Assembly (NCBI GenBank): GCA_015063885.1
Contig: SVTH01000003.1
Span: 1 to 64,000, forward strand
From: Oscillospiraceae bacterium
GTDB taxonomy: Bacteria; Bacillota; Clostridia; Oscillospirales; CAG-382
DNA length: 64,000 nucleotides
Direction of reading: 5' to 3'
Translations under genes and position numbers: made by a program
Shown here: positions 48,336 through 58,110 of the stretch, piece by piece
Numbering within the stretch: the stretch's first letter is position 1
Layout of the letters: each line of letters starts with the position of its first letter
The notes under the pieces: generated by a model
Told to the model about the DNA's origin: nothing
The model's database searches: none
Seen by the model: only the letters and a program-made list of their open reading frames with translations

Positions 48336-51300
48336 TGGGTTTTTGTGCATTTCCTATCGAAAACCACCTCTTTGTTCAGGAAAAAGGACCAAATACAGGT
48401 CTTCGCCACGGGCTTTCCCGTGATCTTTTCCACCGCTTTTGCGTAAAGCTCCAGCTGCTTGCTGTGGCGCTCCAGTAATTCCTTGGGGTCGCGTACACGG
48501 TCCGTTTTGTAATCCACGATGACCAATTCCCCGTTTTCGTCGGTGAAGAAGCAGTCGATCACGCCCTGGAGCAGGACGCTTCCCTCCGCTCCCTCCTGCA
48601 GTTCCGAGGCCTCCATCCGTACGGAGAAGCGCATCTCCCGCCGCACCTCCCGCCCTCTCCGCAGACGGCGGTAAAGGTCGCTTTGGAAGAACAGGGAAAG
48701 CCCAACGCCGTCCAGCATGGCGGTCTGGGATTCGTCCAGCATACGCAGGGCAAGCAACCGTTCCGTTTCCTTTTCCAGCCCCTCTGCCTCCACACGGTCA
48801 AAATCGCAGAACTGCAGGAAGGTGTGGTTGGCGGTCCCCTGTGCGGCAAAGTCCTTTTTCGCCTCCCGAGCCAGGAATTTGGGGGGACGGGTCAGCTTTT
48901 CCGGGGAATACTCCCGCTCTGCCCCCGTGACGGTCTCCTTCAGATAGGAAACGGACACCTTGGCGGGGAGCTCCATGGGAGGATAGGGATAGCGGAAGCG
49001 GATGGCTTCCTTGACGGCCTCGGTAAGGCAAAGCTCCTCTGTCTCCCCGCGGGCGGTCTGTCCTGCGGTATGGAAGCCGCTTTCCTCCGGGGCGATCTCG
49101 ATAAGCTCAAAGCAGGGGTCGCTCCCCGCAGATTTCACGGCGTAAAGGACCAGATCCATCATACAGGTGGGCGCCAGGCGGTGGAAGCCCTCTTTTTCGT
49201 AAGAAGAAGCGGTTACGGCTCCCGTGATGTACAGCTTTTCCTTGGCACGGGTGCAGGCCACGTACAGTTTACGAAGCTCCTCACCCAATTCCGCATCCCG
49301 CTCCAGTAGCCCTGCGTACAGGTTGGGCAGAGGGTTGGTGACGGTGAGGCGGTCGTAGTCCCGCAGCTTGAAGAACAAGCCCTTTTCCCGCAATAGGATG
49401 TACGGCTTGGGGATGGGGGGGAACAGCAATTGTCCCCCGCCGCTTAAAAACACGGCGGGATATTCCAAGCCCTTGGAGCGGTGGATGGTGGTGAGAGTGA
49501 CGCAGTCCTTGTCCCCCGCTTCTCCGAAGGAGGGAAGCTCCACCCCCTTCTCCTCTGCGGAGCGCAGGTAGGAGATGAAGCCGGAAAGTCCCTTGTAGCC
49601 GGAGTTTTCAAAGGTTCTTGCGTATTCGTAAAGCATCAGCAGGCCGCTTTTTTCGCTTCTGGTGCAGAGATGCAGCAGTCCGTTTTCGGTGTAAAGCTCC
49701 CACAGAAGGCTGTGGCAGGCCTTGCCCTCCGCCGTCTCCCGCCCGCGGGCCAGGAAGGCGAGAGCGTTTTTGCATTTGTCTCCCAGGGCGTCCTCCCGCT
49801 CGCCCCCTGCTTGCAAAGCGGAAAACAGGCTTCCCCGTTTGCTTTCCAGGCGCAGGGTGTACAGCTCCCCGTCGGTAAAGCCCAGCACGGGGCTCCGCAG
49901 GGATGCGAAGAGGGAGATATCGTCGGTGGGGTCGTCCAAGGCCTTCAGAAGAGCCACCAGCAGACGGATCTCCGCTCTGTCGAAGAACTTCTGAGGCGTG
50001 GTGACGGTGTAGGGGATGCCCCGCTCCTTCAGCGCCTGCTCGTAGGGAGCGGTCTTATCCTTCAGGGTGCGGAAAAGAATGGCGATGTCACGGTAGCGGT
50101 AGGGGGCGCCTCCCTCGGGGGTCTCCCGTGTGCCGTTTTCCACTAACCGCAGGATCTCCTCCGCCACGTAAGCGGCTTCCCGCTCCACGGCCTTGCCCTT
50201 GGCACGCTCCTCGCTGACGGAGACCGCCACGGTGACGGGCTGTTTGGGGAAGGTCGTAGCCTTTTGGAAGATCAGCTCCTCCCCCTTGTATTCCTTTTGG
50301 TAGGGGGTGTCGGCGGTGATGTGGGCAAACAGCAAATTGGTGAAATCAATGACGCCCTGCCCGCTTCTGAAGTTTTCCCGCAGGAAAATACGGGTGCCCG
50401 CCTCCTTTTCCCCTTTGGTGTCTCCGTAGGCGTCCTTGTAGCCCAGAAAGATATCCGGGTAGGCGTTACGGAAGCGGTAGATGGATTGCTTCACGTCTCC
50501 CACCATAAAGCGGTTGTTACCGTTGGACAGCAGGGTGAACAGCCTGTCCTGGAGGGGGGAAACGTCCTGGTATTCGTCGATGTAGATCTCCTTGATCCGT
50601 TCCTGCATGGAAAGGCAAAGAGGGGTGGGCTTGCCGTCCTGCTCCAAAAGCTCCAAAAGGAAATGCTCTGCGTCGGAGAAATCCAGGATCCCCTTTTCCC
50701 GCTTGGCGGTGTCGTAAAGCTCCTCGAAGCGGGTGAGAAACAGCTCCACGGAGGCAAGGATCTCCCCCATTTTTTCGTATTGGCGGGCAAGCTCTCCCGC
50801 CCCGTAGACGGCAAACACGGAAAGGATCCGTTCCGTTTCCTTTTTGATGCGGGTACGCTCTGCGGAGATAAAGTCCTTGGCAATAGGATCCGTTTTTTTG
50901 GTGAAGGTCATCCGGGGGAAGGCAGTCTCTCCCAGTGCCTTGGCGGCGGCTAAGAAGGCGCCGTAGCTTTCCCCGGCGGCTTTGTATAAAGCTTCCGTAT
51001 GGGTCTCCCAAAGCTGTGTCGTCAAAAGAGGGTTGGGGTCCTCGGTATGGGCCAGGGTGTATTCGTGAAGCTCCAAAGCGGCGTCTCGGATCTCCGCAAA
51101 CCACTCCCGCAAGCGGGAACGGATCTCTTTTCCCCAGGGGGTCTCGAACAGGTCCGCCCCGTTTTTCAAAAGGGTAGCGGAGGCGGTCATCTCCTCCCGC
51201 TTCTCCCTCAGCCAGCCGAAATAGTCGGTGTAGGCACGGAGGTCTCCATACAGCTTCAGCATGGTCTCGGTGAGGGGTGCGTCGTCCTTGGTGCCGGAGA

Positions 51301-51775
51301 AGGTGTCCGCCAAAAGATGGAAGGCGGGGGAGCCCGACTCGTAGAAGGCGTCGGTGACCAGCTCCATCACCTCCGTGGCGATCATCCCCGTCTCCCTGTC
51401 GTCCGCCATGCGGAGCTTGGGGGAAAGCCCCAGGGTCTGGAAGTTTGCCCGCACGATCTCCAGGCAGTAGGAATGGATGGTGGAGATATGGGCGCCGGAA
51501 AGCTCGTAGGTCTGGGTGCGGTAGTGCTTGTTGTTGGGCTCGGCCAGGGAAAGCTTGGTGATCTCCTCGTAAAGCTTCCGCTTCAGATCCCCTGCGGAGG
51601 CCTTGGTGAAGGTCACCACCAGGAAATCCGTGATGGAATCCCCGTTTTTGATCCGCTCCAATATACGGTGGGTGAGGACGGTGGTCTTGCCGCTCCCCGC
51701 ACCTGCGGAGACCAGCAGATTGGTGCCCCGAAGCTCCAGGGCTTGTTGCTGTGAGGCTGTCCACTTAGGACTCAT
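48332..51775 (-). CDS. addA: AddA, ATP-dependent helicase/nuclease subunit A
   Basis: A 1147-residue UvrD-like SF1A helicase with a C-terminal RecB-type nuclease, the motor of the AddAB end-resection complex that starts recombination repair at double-strand breaks. Walker A is SAGAGSGKT (23-31). Others: YIDEYQDVSPLQDRL (motif II region), GDVKQSIYRFR, TTIHRSKGLEYPAVFL, and VACTRAKEKLYITG. The nuclease motif is VIVDYKTDRV near residue 1088. Its start lies inside the end of addB (11-base overlap). Confidence 0.96.
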   Translation of the reverse strand: MSPKWTASQQQALELRGTNLLVSAGAGSGKTTVLTHRILERIKNGDSITDFLVVTFTKASAGDLKRKLYEEITKLSLAEPNNKHYRTQTYELSGAHISTIHSYCLEIVRANFQTLGLSPKLRMADDRETGMIATEVMELVTDAFYESGSPAFHLLADTFSGTKDDAPLTETMLKLYGDLRAYTDYFGWLREKREEMTASATLLKNGADLFETPWGKEIRSRLREWFAEIRDAALELHEYTLAHTEDPNPLLTTQLWETHTEALYKAAGESYGAFLAAAKALGETAFPRMTFTKKTDPIAKDFISAERTRIKKETERILSVFAVYGAGELARQYEKMGEILASVELFLTRFEELYDTAKREKGILDFSDAEHFLLELLEQDGKPTPLCLSMQERIKEIYIDEYQDVSPLQDRLFTLLSNGNNRFMVGDVKQSIYRFRNAYPDIFLGYKDAYGDTKGEKEAGTRIFLRENFRSGQGVIDFTNLLFAHITADTPYQKEYKGEELIFQKATTFPKQPVTVAVSVSEERAKGKAVEREAAYVAEEILRLVENGTRETPEGGAPYRYRDIAILFRTLKDKTAPYEQALKERGIPYTVTTPQKFFDRAEIRLLVALLKALDDPTDDISLFASLRSPVLGFTDGELYTLRLESKRGSLFSALQAGGEREDALGDKCKNALAFLARGRETAEGKACHSLLWELYTENGLLHLCTRSEKSGLLMLYEYARTFENSGYKGLSGFISYLRSAEEKGVELPSFGEAGDKDCVTLTTIHRSKGLEYPAVFLSGGGQLLFPPIPKPYILLREKGLFFKLRDYDRLTVTNPLPNLYAGLLERDAELGEELRKLYVACTRAKEKLYITGAVTASSYEKEGFHRLAPTCMMDLVLYAVKSAGSDPCFELIEIAPEESGFHTAGQTARGETEELCLTEAVKEAIRFRYPYPPMELPAKVSVSYLKETVTGAEREYSPEKLTRPPKFLAREAKKDFAAQGTANHTFLQFCDFDRVEAEGLEKETERLLALRMLDESQTAMLDGVGLSLFFQSDLYRRLRRGREVRREMRFSVRMEASELQEGAEGSVLLQGVIDCFFTDENGELVIVDYKTDRVRDPKELLERHSKQLELYAKAVEKITGKPVAKTCIWSFFLNKEVVFDRKCTKTH

Positions 51776-54700
51776 TCTCCGTTCCTCCTTCCCCTACGAA
51801 TCTGCAGGCGGACTGCAATTTACAATACTGACAGGCGTCGTGGTAATTCCCCAGCTTTAAGGGGCGAATATCCATTTCCCCTGCGAAAATGTCCTCCGCC
51901 AAACGGATCAGCTGGGCTTCCACCAAACGGTCCAGGCGGGCGAACTCCTCGGGGGGGAGCAGATTCTTGCTTTTTTTCAAGGTGCCGTCCTTGTCAAACT
52001 TGACGGGGAGGTATTTCCCGCTTCCCGTGCCGTCCATGGCCAGGATGATCTCCGGGTCGTCCAGCAGGATCCCCGTACGGCAAAGCTGTTTTTCACGGTC
52101 GGCGGCAAGGGCCTCCTCCGTCTCGCCCCCCGTCTCCTTGGCGAAGGTGAGGCGCACGGGGTTGTACAGCACCCCTGCGGGCATGAACACTTCCCCGTCC
52201 TTTGCCTGCAGACGGCAATAGGCGAAGAGGTACAGCAGCATCTGCTGATCCAGGCCGTAATCCTCCACGCTTTCCATGTGGAGCTCTTTTGCGTAGCTCT
52301 TGTAATCCACCACGCGGACGTAGGTAACGCCGTCCTTTCGGTAGGTGTCCACACGGTCGATGGAGCCGATGAGGTACACCCGTTTCCCCTCGGGGGTGGT
52401 GAATTCCAGGGCGGGAAGCTTGCTTCCCTGCATGCCCATCCCCACCTCGAAGCCTGCGGGGAGGAATTCCGAATGGGAAAGCTCTCCGCTCAGGTTGGAA
52501 AGCAGGAGATATAGAGTCTTTTTCAAATTCTCACAGGTGTGCAGGAAGCGCTTGCTCTTGTCCTCTATGCCTCCCGTCACCCTGGCGAGGTAGTCTTCGA
52601 TGTAGCCGTCCGCCTCCTGCCGCAGGGCCTCCTCGCTCGGGGGAGGGAGGAACCTCCCTTCCACCGTATGGGCACGCAAAAACTGCTCCAAAACGGCGTG
52701 GAGGAAGCTTCCGCTTTCCTGTCCTGCAAAACGGTTGGTCTTCTTTTCCTTCAGCTTCATCACCGCGTTGCCGAAATAGGAGAAGGGACAGCCGCGGTAT
52801 AGCTCGATCTTACTGGGGGAAAGGCGCAGGGAGCTCCCTTGGTAGGGGATCCTGGCCTCCCGCAACGTCATGGGCATACGGCTTGCGGGGAGGGTGATCC
52901 CCTGCTCCGCAAGCAATCCCCGCAGCTCCTCCCGGGCACTGCCCTCGGGGAGGGAAAAGAACACGGCGGCGGCGTTTTGGGGAGAGAACAAGCCCTGCTC
53001 CCCTCTGCCCGTATACAGCGCGGGCTTCACGTGGGGAAGCAACAGCTTCACCCGCTCCAATGCGGAGGAGGGACGAAGCTCTTCCCCGCTCCAGGTGCCG
53101 GTGGGATAGGTAAAGATCAGCTTCTCCGAGGGGGCGGCGACGGCGCTGTAGAAATAGAACCGCTCCGCCTGCATACGGGAGGTCTTGCCCTCCACCACGG
53201 GGATCTCCGCCAGTTCCAGAAGCCCCGCCTCCTCGTCGTCGAACAGGGGGTCCTTGCCGATGGCGGCGGGGAACACCCCGTCGTTACAACCCATGACGAT
53301 GACGGCTTTTGCCCCTTCGGGACGCAAAAGCGCCGCTTCGCCCAGGGTGACGGCGTCGTCGGACATAGGCAGGACGCCCAGGTCGTATTGGGAAAAGGTA
53401 AGCTTCAACAGGGAAAGCATCCGCTTGGCCGTCATGGGCTTTTCCCCGCAAAGGGCGTCCAAACGGTCGAAAATATCCATCAGCAGGCTCCAAAGCCCTG
53501 CCTCCCGCTCCGCCTGCCAGAGCTCCCCGCGGGATGCCTTTTCCGCGGCGGCGGAGGCGAAGGTCTCCTCCCCGCCCACGGCGGTAAGATGGCGGTAAAG
53601 GCCTGCCAAAAAGTCCCGCCCCGTGCGGTCCTTCCCCTTGAACTCCTCCCGCAGGGCACGCCAAAGGGGACGCATCTTGTCTCTTGCAGTATTCACCGCC
53701 GTCAGGTCGGCGGTCTGCTCCTCGTCCATGGGACGGTCGGAATAGCCGTCGGGATTGCGGGTCCAGGAGGCGTCTCCGTACCAATCCTTCCCCCGCATGG
53801 TCCAGCTTTCCCCGTAGCGCAAAAGCTGGTCGCTTTCCTCGGGGGAAAGGGGGCAATAGCTGTTTTTCAGATACTTCCGCACGGAGGGCAGGGAGAAATC
53901 CGTCACCGCCAGCTCCAAGGCGGCCAGCAAAAACGCCGCTAAGGGACGGGACGCAAGATCCTCCTTCTCCGAGAAGAAATAGGGAATGCCGTTCCGTGCC
54001 AGGACGGCGTCCAAAACGCCGCCGTAGCTTTGGATCCCCCGCGCCAGGACGGTGATGTCACGGTACCGCATACCGCCTCGCACCAGGGAGAGGATCTTGG
54101 AGGCCACCGCCTCCGCTTCCCCGAAGGCGTGCTCCGCCGTCAGGATCTCCACGTCCCCTTGGGTGCCGTTGTAGATCGGGGTCTCGGTGGACCATAAGTA
54201 CTGCTCCAGGAAGCGAAGCTCCTCGGAGCTGCTCCGCTTGTATTCCCCTACGGGGATGTCCGTGACCTCACGGGCGTACCGCGCCAGCTTCCCTGCACAG
54301 GCGGCGTTGCCCTCGAAGACCTCACGGCCGTCGTAGGTGAAGCTGCAATACACCCCGTTGGCCTGGTTGATAATCTGTGCCAGGAGGGCGTACTCCTGCC
54401 CCGTGAAGGTGTAGTAGCCGTCCACGAACACCGTCTTCCCGCGGAAGAAGGGCTTTTCCGAAAGGGAATCCGCCAGCACCGTGAGGGCGTCCCGCATATC
54501 GCGGCGGGTCTCGTTGAAATACCCGTCGTAGGCGCGGTAGAGCAGGGCGATATCCTTCACCTTGTTTTCCAGCCGTTTCCCGGAAAAGCTCCCTTTTTCG
54601 ATCTCCGCATCCAATTTTTCGGGGGTGATCCGCTGGGAACGGAGCTTGCCGAACAAGCCCAAAAGGCCGCTCGTAAAGTCGGCATCCTCCGCACTGCGGG

Positions 54701-55019
54701 CGTATTCCACCAAATTTTTACGGTTTTCGTAGGTCAAAACAGACAAAAGGGCGCAGAGTGCGCCCTTGTCGGGATACAGCACCGAAAGATCCCCGTATTC
54801 ACGGGCGATCCGTTCGGGCAAGCGTTCAAAATTCAAGATCTCCACGGAGAGGTTACAGCCGTCCCCCAAACGGGCAAGGATCTCCCGCTCGTATTGCAGG
54901 GTCTGCTGTTCGGGGCAGATCCAGATGCAAGTCTCCCCTGCCAGGAAGGCTTGTTCCAATTGATTGTAAAGGCGGCTGGTCTTCCCGCTTCCCGCGGGGC
55001 CGATCACTCGAAAAAGCAT
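51765..55019 (-). CDS. addB: AddB, ATP-dependent nuclease subunit B
   Basis: A 1084-residue partner of AddA. Walker A GPAGSGKT lies at residues 7-14. The C-terminal nuclease has VRVVDYKSYAKEL. The cluster C-x2-C-x5-C in CQYCKLQSACRF at the end, with the earlier Cys in YRGCPFSYFG, forms the expected Fe-S staple. The complex binds Chi-like sites with this subunit. The start at 55019 (MLFRVIGPAG) is set by the conserved N-terminus; the frame upstream lies inside spoIIR, which it overlaps by 16 bases. Confidence 0.95.
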   Translation of the reverse strand: MLFRVIGPAGSGKTSRLYNQLEQAFLAGETCIWICPEQQTLQYEREILARLGDGCNLSVEILNFERLPERIAREYGDLSVLYPDKGALCALLSVLTYENRKNLVEYARSAEDADFTSGLLGLFGKLRSQRITPEKLDAEIEKGSFSGKRLENKVKDIALLYRAYDGYFNETRRDMRDALTVLADSLSEKPFFRGKTVFVDGYYTFTGQEYALLAQIINQANGVYCSFTYDGREVFEGNAACAGKLARYAREVTDIPVGEYKRSSSEELRFLEQYLWSTETPIYNGTQGDVEILTAEHAFGEAEAVASKILSLVRGGMRYRDITVLARGIQSYGGVLDAVLARNGIPYFFSEKEDLASRPLAAFLLAALELAVTDFSLPSVRKYLKNSYCPLSPEESDQLLRYGESWTMRGKDWYGDASWTRNPDGYSDRPMDEEQTADLTAVNTARDKMRPLWRALREEFKGKDRTGRDFLAGLYRHLTAVGGEETFASAAAEKASRGELWQAEREAGLWSLLMDIFDRLDALCGEKPMTAKRMLSLLKLTFSQYDLGVLPMSDDAVTLGEAALLRPEGAKAVIVMGCNDGVFPAAIGKDPLFDDEEAGLLELAEIPVVEGKTSRMQAERFYFYSAVAAPSEKLIFTYPTGTWSGEELRPSSALERVKLLLPHVKPALYTGRGEQGLFSPQNAAAVFFSLPEGSAREELRGLLAEQGITLPASRMPMTLREARIPYQGSSLRLSPSKIELYRGCPFSYFGNAVMKLKEKKTNRFAGQESGSFLHAVLEQFLRAHTVEGRFLPPPSEEALRQEADGYIEDYLARVTGGIEDKSKRFLHTCENLKKTLYLLLSNLSGELSHSEFLPAGFEVGMGMQGSKLPALEFTTPEGKRVYLIGSIDRVDTYRKDGVTYVRVVDYKSYAKELHMESVEDYGLDQQMLLYLFAYCRLQAKDGEVFMPAGVLYNPVRLTFAKETGGETEEALAADREKQLCRTGILLDDPEIILAMDGTGSGKYLPVKFDKDGTLKKSKNLLPPEEFARLDRLVEAQLIRLAEDIFAGEMDIRPLKLGNYHDACQYCKLQSACRFVGEGGTENES

Positions 55020-55606
55020 GAGAACCACTCCAAAAGCTTCAATCTGACGGTGTATTTCTTCTGCGTGAACACCTTCCCCGATCCCGGGTCCATACCCACG
55101 GAATCCAACTGCTGCTCGGCGGAAGCGGCGTTCATGCACAGCGGGGGAAACAAACAGCACCACCAGTTCTTCCCTTCCCCCTCCCCCAAAAGGATCCGCA
55201 GGGAGTAGTATTCTCCCGCGGGGAAGGTGACGCCGTCGTACGTGCAGGCGGGGTAGGTCTCCCTGCCGAAGACGGCCTTAGCGGTGTAGGAACAGCCCTG
55301 CTCCCGCAGCACGCGGTTGGCCACGGCCTCCATGTGAGAGGCGGCGGCTTCTATCTCCGCAAGGGCTTCTTCCGTGGTGGAGGTGCGGGCGAAGAGATCC
55401 CCGCATTCCTCTATGATGGCGTCCCGCACCAACAGCTTTACCGCCTGATCCTCCTCCACGTCGGACTGTGCCAGCACGTGGAGACGGATGAGGGTCTTGT
55501 AGATCTCCCCTTCCCCTGCGGGAATGGCCAGCTCCAGGGAAAACAGCAAAAGGGCGGAGGCGCAAAGGGCGATAAGTATACGATGGGAAAAACGGAAAAC
55601 GGTCAT
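55004..55606 (-). CDS. spoIIR: Stage II sporulation protein R
   Basis: A 200-residue exported signal protein. One N-terminal hydrophobic segment (about 10-30) leads to the SpoIIR domain, with LIRLHVLAQSDVEEDQAVKLLVRDAI near the front and NWWCCLFPPLC near 150. In Bacillus it is made in the forespore and triggers SpoIIGA to activate sigma-E in the mother cell. Its presence argues that the organism makes endospores. AAAGGAG precedes the ATG. Overlap with addB ties it to a repair operon, which is unexpected for a compartment-specific gene. Confidence 0.94.
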   Translation of the reverse strand: MTVFRFSHRILIALCASALLLFSLELAIPAGEGEIYKTLIRLHVLAQSDVEEDQAVKLLVRDAIIEECGDLFARTSTTEEALAEIEAAASHMEAVANRVLREQGCSYTAKAVFGRETYPACTYDGVTFPAGEYYSLRILLGEGEGKNWWCCLFPPLCMNAASAEQQLDSVGMDPGSGKVFTQKKYTVRLKLLEWFSCFFE

Positions 55607-55636
55607 GTCACAAGCTCCTTTTTTGTTGATGTAGGG

Positions 55637-55665
55637 AGTTTGGACAGGATCCTGAAATAATATGC
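55637..55665 (-). promoter_or_regulatory. Possible sigma-F-type promoter before spoIIR
   Basis: Minus strand GCATA (55661-55665) and TCCAAACT (55637-55644) are 16 bases apart. Sigma-F promoters have a GYATA-like -35, but the expected GG at -10 is missing. Weak. Confidence 0.25.
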
Positions 55666-55670
55666 AAAAA

Positions 55671-56462
55671 TTACAGCGTATGGCAGGGCTTTGCGTAGAA
55701 GCCCTCGTTTCGCAGGGCTTCCGCCGCGGGGAAGGTGGCTTCCTCGGTTTCGAAAATGCCGAACACGGCGCTTCCGCTCCCCGTCATCATGGCAAAAGAC
55801 GCTCCCAGCTCCGTCAGACGGCGCTTGAGGTGGGAGATCTCCGGCAGGACCGCCTCCGCCACAGGCTCGAAATCGTTGTAGAAGCCTTCCCTTTCGGGGT
55901 TGCTCCAACAGGCCCTTGCGGCGTCGGCACGGCGGTACATCTCGGGAGTGGAAAGGCTTTCCTTCCCCTTGGCGATCACCAGATACAGGGTCTCTCCCGA
56001 AGGCAGAGGCGTCAGAACCTCCCCGATGCCCGTGCAAAGGCATTTGCCCCCTTTGATACAGAAGGGCACGTCCGCACCCAGGGTTGCCCCCAGGGCGAGA
56101 AGCTCCTCTTCCGTGAGGGGGTTGCCGTACAGCCCATTCAAGGCGTTCAGCACGGCGGCGCAGTCTGCACTGCCGCCTCCCATGCCCGCCCCCATGGGGA
56201 GAGATTTTTCCAGATGGACGTTGGCACCGCCCGAGATCGACGCACGGGCGAAAAAGGCTTTCGCCCCCTTGACGCAGAGGTTTTTCTCCCCCGACAAGGT
56301 CTCGTCGGTGCAGGTGAAGGTAAGGGAATCCGCCTTCTCCACCGTCAGCACGTCATGTAAAGAGACCTGCTGCATCACGGTATGGAGGGTGTGGTAGCCG
56401 TCCTCACGAATCCCCGTGATGGCAAGGGTCAGGTTGATCTTTGCAAAGGCCTTGCACTTCAT
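55671..56462 (-). CDS. ispE: 4-diphosphocytidyl-2-C-methyl-D-erythritol kinase
   Basis: A 263-residue GHMP kinase of the MEP isoprenoid pathway. It phosphorylates CDP-methylerythritol. Motifs: AFAKINLTLAITGIREDGYHTLHTVMQ at the N-terminus, the phosphate loop PMGAGMGGGSADCAAVL, and MMTGSGSAVFGIF. The start overlaps the aminotransferase stop by ATGA, so translation is coupled. Confidence 0.96.
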   Translation of the reverse strand: MKCKAFAKINLTLAITGIREDGYHTLHTVMQQVSLHDVLTVEKADSLTFTCTDETLSGEKNLCVKGAKAFFARASISGGANVHLEKSLPMGAGMGGGSADCAAVLNALNGLYGNPLTEEELLALGATLGADVPFCIKGGKCLCTGIGEVLTPLPSGETLYLVIAKGKESLSTPEMYRRADAARACWSNPEREGFYNDFEPVAEAVLPEISHLKRRLTELGASFAMMTGSGSAVFGIFETEEATFPAAEALRNEGFYAKPCHTL

Positions 56463-57625
56463 AAGGTCTTCACGAACTCGCCCAGGCGGTCCATGGCCTG
56501 CTGGATATGGCGGACGGAATAGGCGTAGGAAAGGCGTGCAAAGCCCTCTCCGCTTTCGCCGAAGGCGGTGCCGGGGACGATGGCCACGTGCTTTTCGTAC
56601 AACAGCTTTTCGCAGAATTCCTCGGAGGAAAGTCCGAACTTGCCGATGTAGGGGAACACGTAGAAGGCGCCCTCGGGCATGAAGCATTCAATGCCCAGCT
56701 CCCGCAGGCGGGAGACGATGAGGTTTCTTCTGGCGTGGTATTCCGCCTTCATCATTTCGATATCCCCATCCCCATTCTTCAGCGCCTCGATGGCGGCGTA
56801 CTGGCTGGTGGTGGGGGCGCACATAATGCCGTACTGATGGATCTTGGCCATCTGCTTGGTGATGTAAGCGGGGGCCAGGGTGTAGCCCAATCTCCACCCC
56901 GTCATGGCGTAGGCCTTGGAAAAGCCGCCCACCACCACGGTGCGTTCCCGCATACCGTCGATGGATGCGATGGAGGTATGGGTGAAATCGTAGGTCAGCT
57001 CCCCGTAGATCTCGTCGGAGATCACGAAGGCCTCGCTTTCACGGATCACCTCCGCCAGCCCCTCCAGCTCTGCCTTGGTGAGGCAGGCCCCCGTGGGGTT
57101 GTTGGGGAAGGCCAGGACGATGGCCTTGGTCTTTTCCGTCAAGGCGCTCCGCAGCTCTGCGGGGGTGAGCTTGAAGTTATTCTCCCACTTCAGGGGCAAG
57201 GGTACGGGAAACCCCCCTGCCAGGGACACCAAGGGTGCGTAGCACACGAAGCAGGGCTCGGGAACGATGACCTCGTCCCCGGGGTTCACGATGGCACGGA
57301 AAGCCATGTCGATGGCCTCGCTGCCGCCCACGGTGACGATAATCTCCGAGGCGGGATCGTATGCCAGCCCGAACCGGCGGGACTGGTAGCTTGCGATCTC
57401 TTTACGGAACTCCAAAAGTCCGTTGTTGGAGGTATAATAGGTCCGCCCCTCCTCCAGGGAACGGATCCCCGCATCGCGGATATGCCAGGGGGTGACAAAG
57501 TCGGGCTGACCCACGGTCAGCGCAACCACGTCCTTCATCTCGTCCAAAAGGTCGAAGAACTTTCGGATCCCCGAGGGCTTGATCTCCGTGATGGTGCGGT
57601 TCAAACGTGTCGTAGGATCAAACAT
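56459..57625 (-). CDS. PLP-dependent class I/II aminotransferase
   Basis: A 388-residue fold-type I aminotransferase of the aspartate/aromatic (PatA-like) group. Signatures: VGQPDFVTPWHIRDAGI, YTSNNGLLEFRKEIA, AFPNNPTGACL, SDEIYGELTYD, and the PLP Lys in GGFSKAYAMTGWRLGY. The substrate is an amino acid such as an aromatic residue or aspartate; it cannot be fixed by sequence. The Lrp-type regulator gene directly upstream overlaps its start region and may control it. Confidence 0.92.
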   Translation of the reverse strand: MFDPTTRLNRTITEIKPSGIRKFFDLLDEMKDVVALTVGQPDFVTPWHIRDAGIRSLEEGRTYYTSNNGLLEFRKEIASYQSRRFGLAYDPASEIIVTVGGSEAIDMAFRAIVNPGDEVIVPEPCFVCYAPLVSLAGGFPVPLPLKWENNFKLTPAELRSALTEKTKAIVLAFPNNPTGACLTKAELEGLAEVIRESEAFVISDEIYGELTYDFTHTSIASIDGMRERTVVVGGFSKAYAMTGWRLGYTLAPAYITKQMAKIHQYGIMCAPTTSQYAAIEALKNGDGDIEMMKAEYHARRNLIVSRLRELGIECFMPEGAFYVFPYIGKFGLSSEEFCEKLLYEKHVAIVPGTAFGESGEGFARLSYAYSVRHIQQAMDRLGEFVKTL

Positions 57626-58110
57626 TACCAGCTATTGCCTCTCTTATCGGTGGTGTCCTGCTCGTACACCACGTCGTTGTCCTTGTAGGTCTGCAAAACG
57701 AAATGGGTGGCGGTGGCGGTGACTCCCTCCATGGTGGCGAGCTTTTCCGCTACGAACAGCGCCACGTCACGCATGGTCTCCCCCTCCACGAACAGCGCCA
57801 GGTCAAAGCCCCCGGACATGAGGAAGACGCTCTTCACCTGGGGATAGGTGGAGATCCGCTCTGCCACGGTGTCGAAGCCCTTGTCTCTCTGGGGGATGGT
57901 CTTCAGCTCGATGAGCGCCCGCACCATACGGCGGTCGGTCTTTTCCCAGTTCACCACGGTCTTGTAGGAAAGGATGGTGCCGTCCGCTTCCAGGGCGGCG
58001 ATCTCCTTTGCCACCTCTTCTTCCGTGACGCCCAGCATCAAAGCCAGGGTCTTGGCATCCAAATGGGAATCCTTTTCCAGGTAGGAAAGGATGGTGTTTT
58101 TCAGATTCAT
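57625..58110 (-). CDS. Lrp/AsnC-family transcriptional regulator
   Basis: A 161-residue regulator: winged HTH (about 5-60, LDAKTLALMLGVTEEEVAKEIAALEADGTI) and a RAM ligand-binding domain (about 65-150, with VKSVFLMSGGFDLALFVEGETMRDVALFV). Such proteins sense amino acids. Encoded directly before the aminotransferase (one-base overlap), so it probably senses a substrate or product of that enzyme. Two ATGs in a row are possible; the second (58110) has better spacing from GGAGG. Confidence 0.92.
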   Translation of the reverse strand: MNLKNTILSYLEKDSHLDAKTLALMLGVTEEEVAKEIAALEADGTILSYKTVVNWEKTDRRMVRALIELKTIPQRDKGFDTVAERISTYPQVKSVFLMSGGFDLALFVEGETMRDVALFVAEKLATMEGVTATATHFVLQTYKDNDVVYEQDTTDKRGNSW

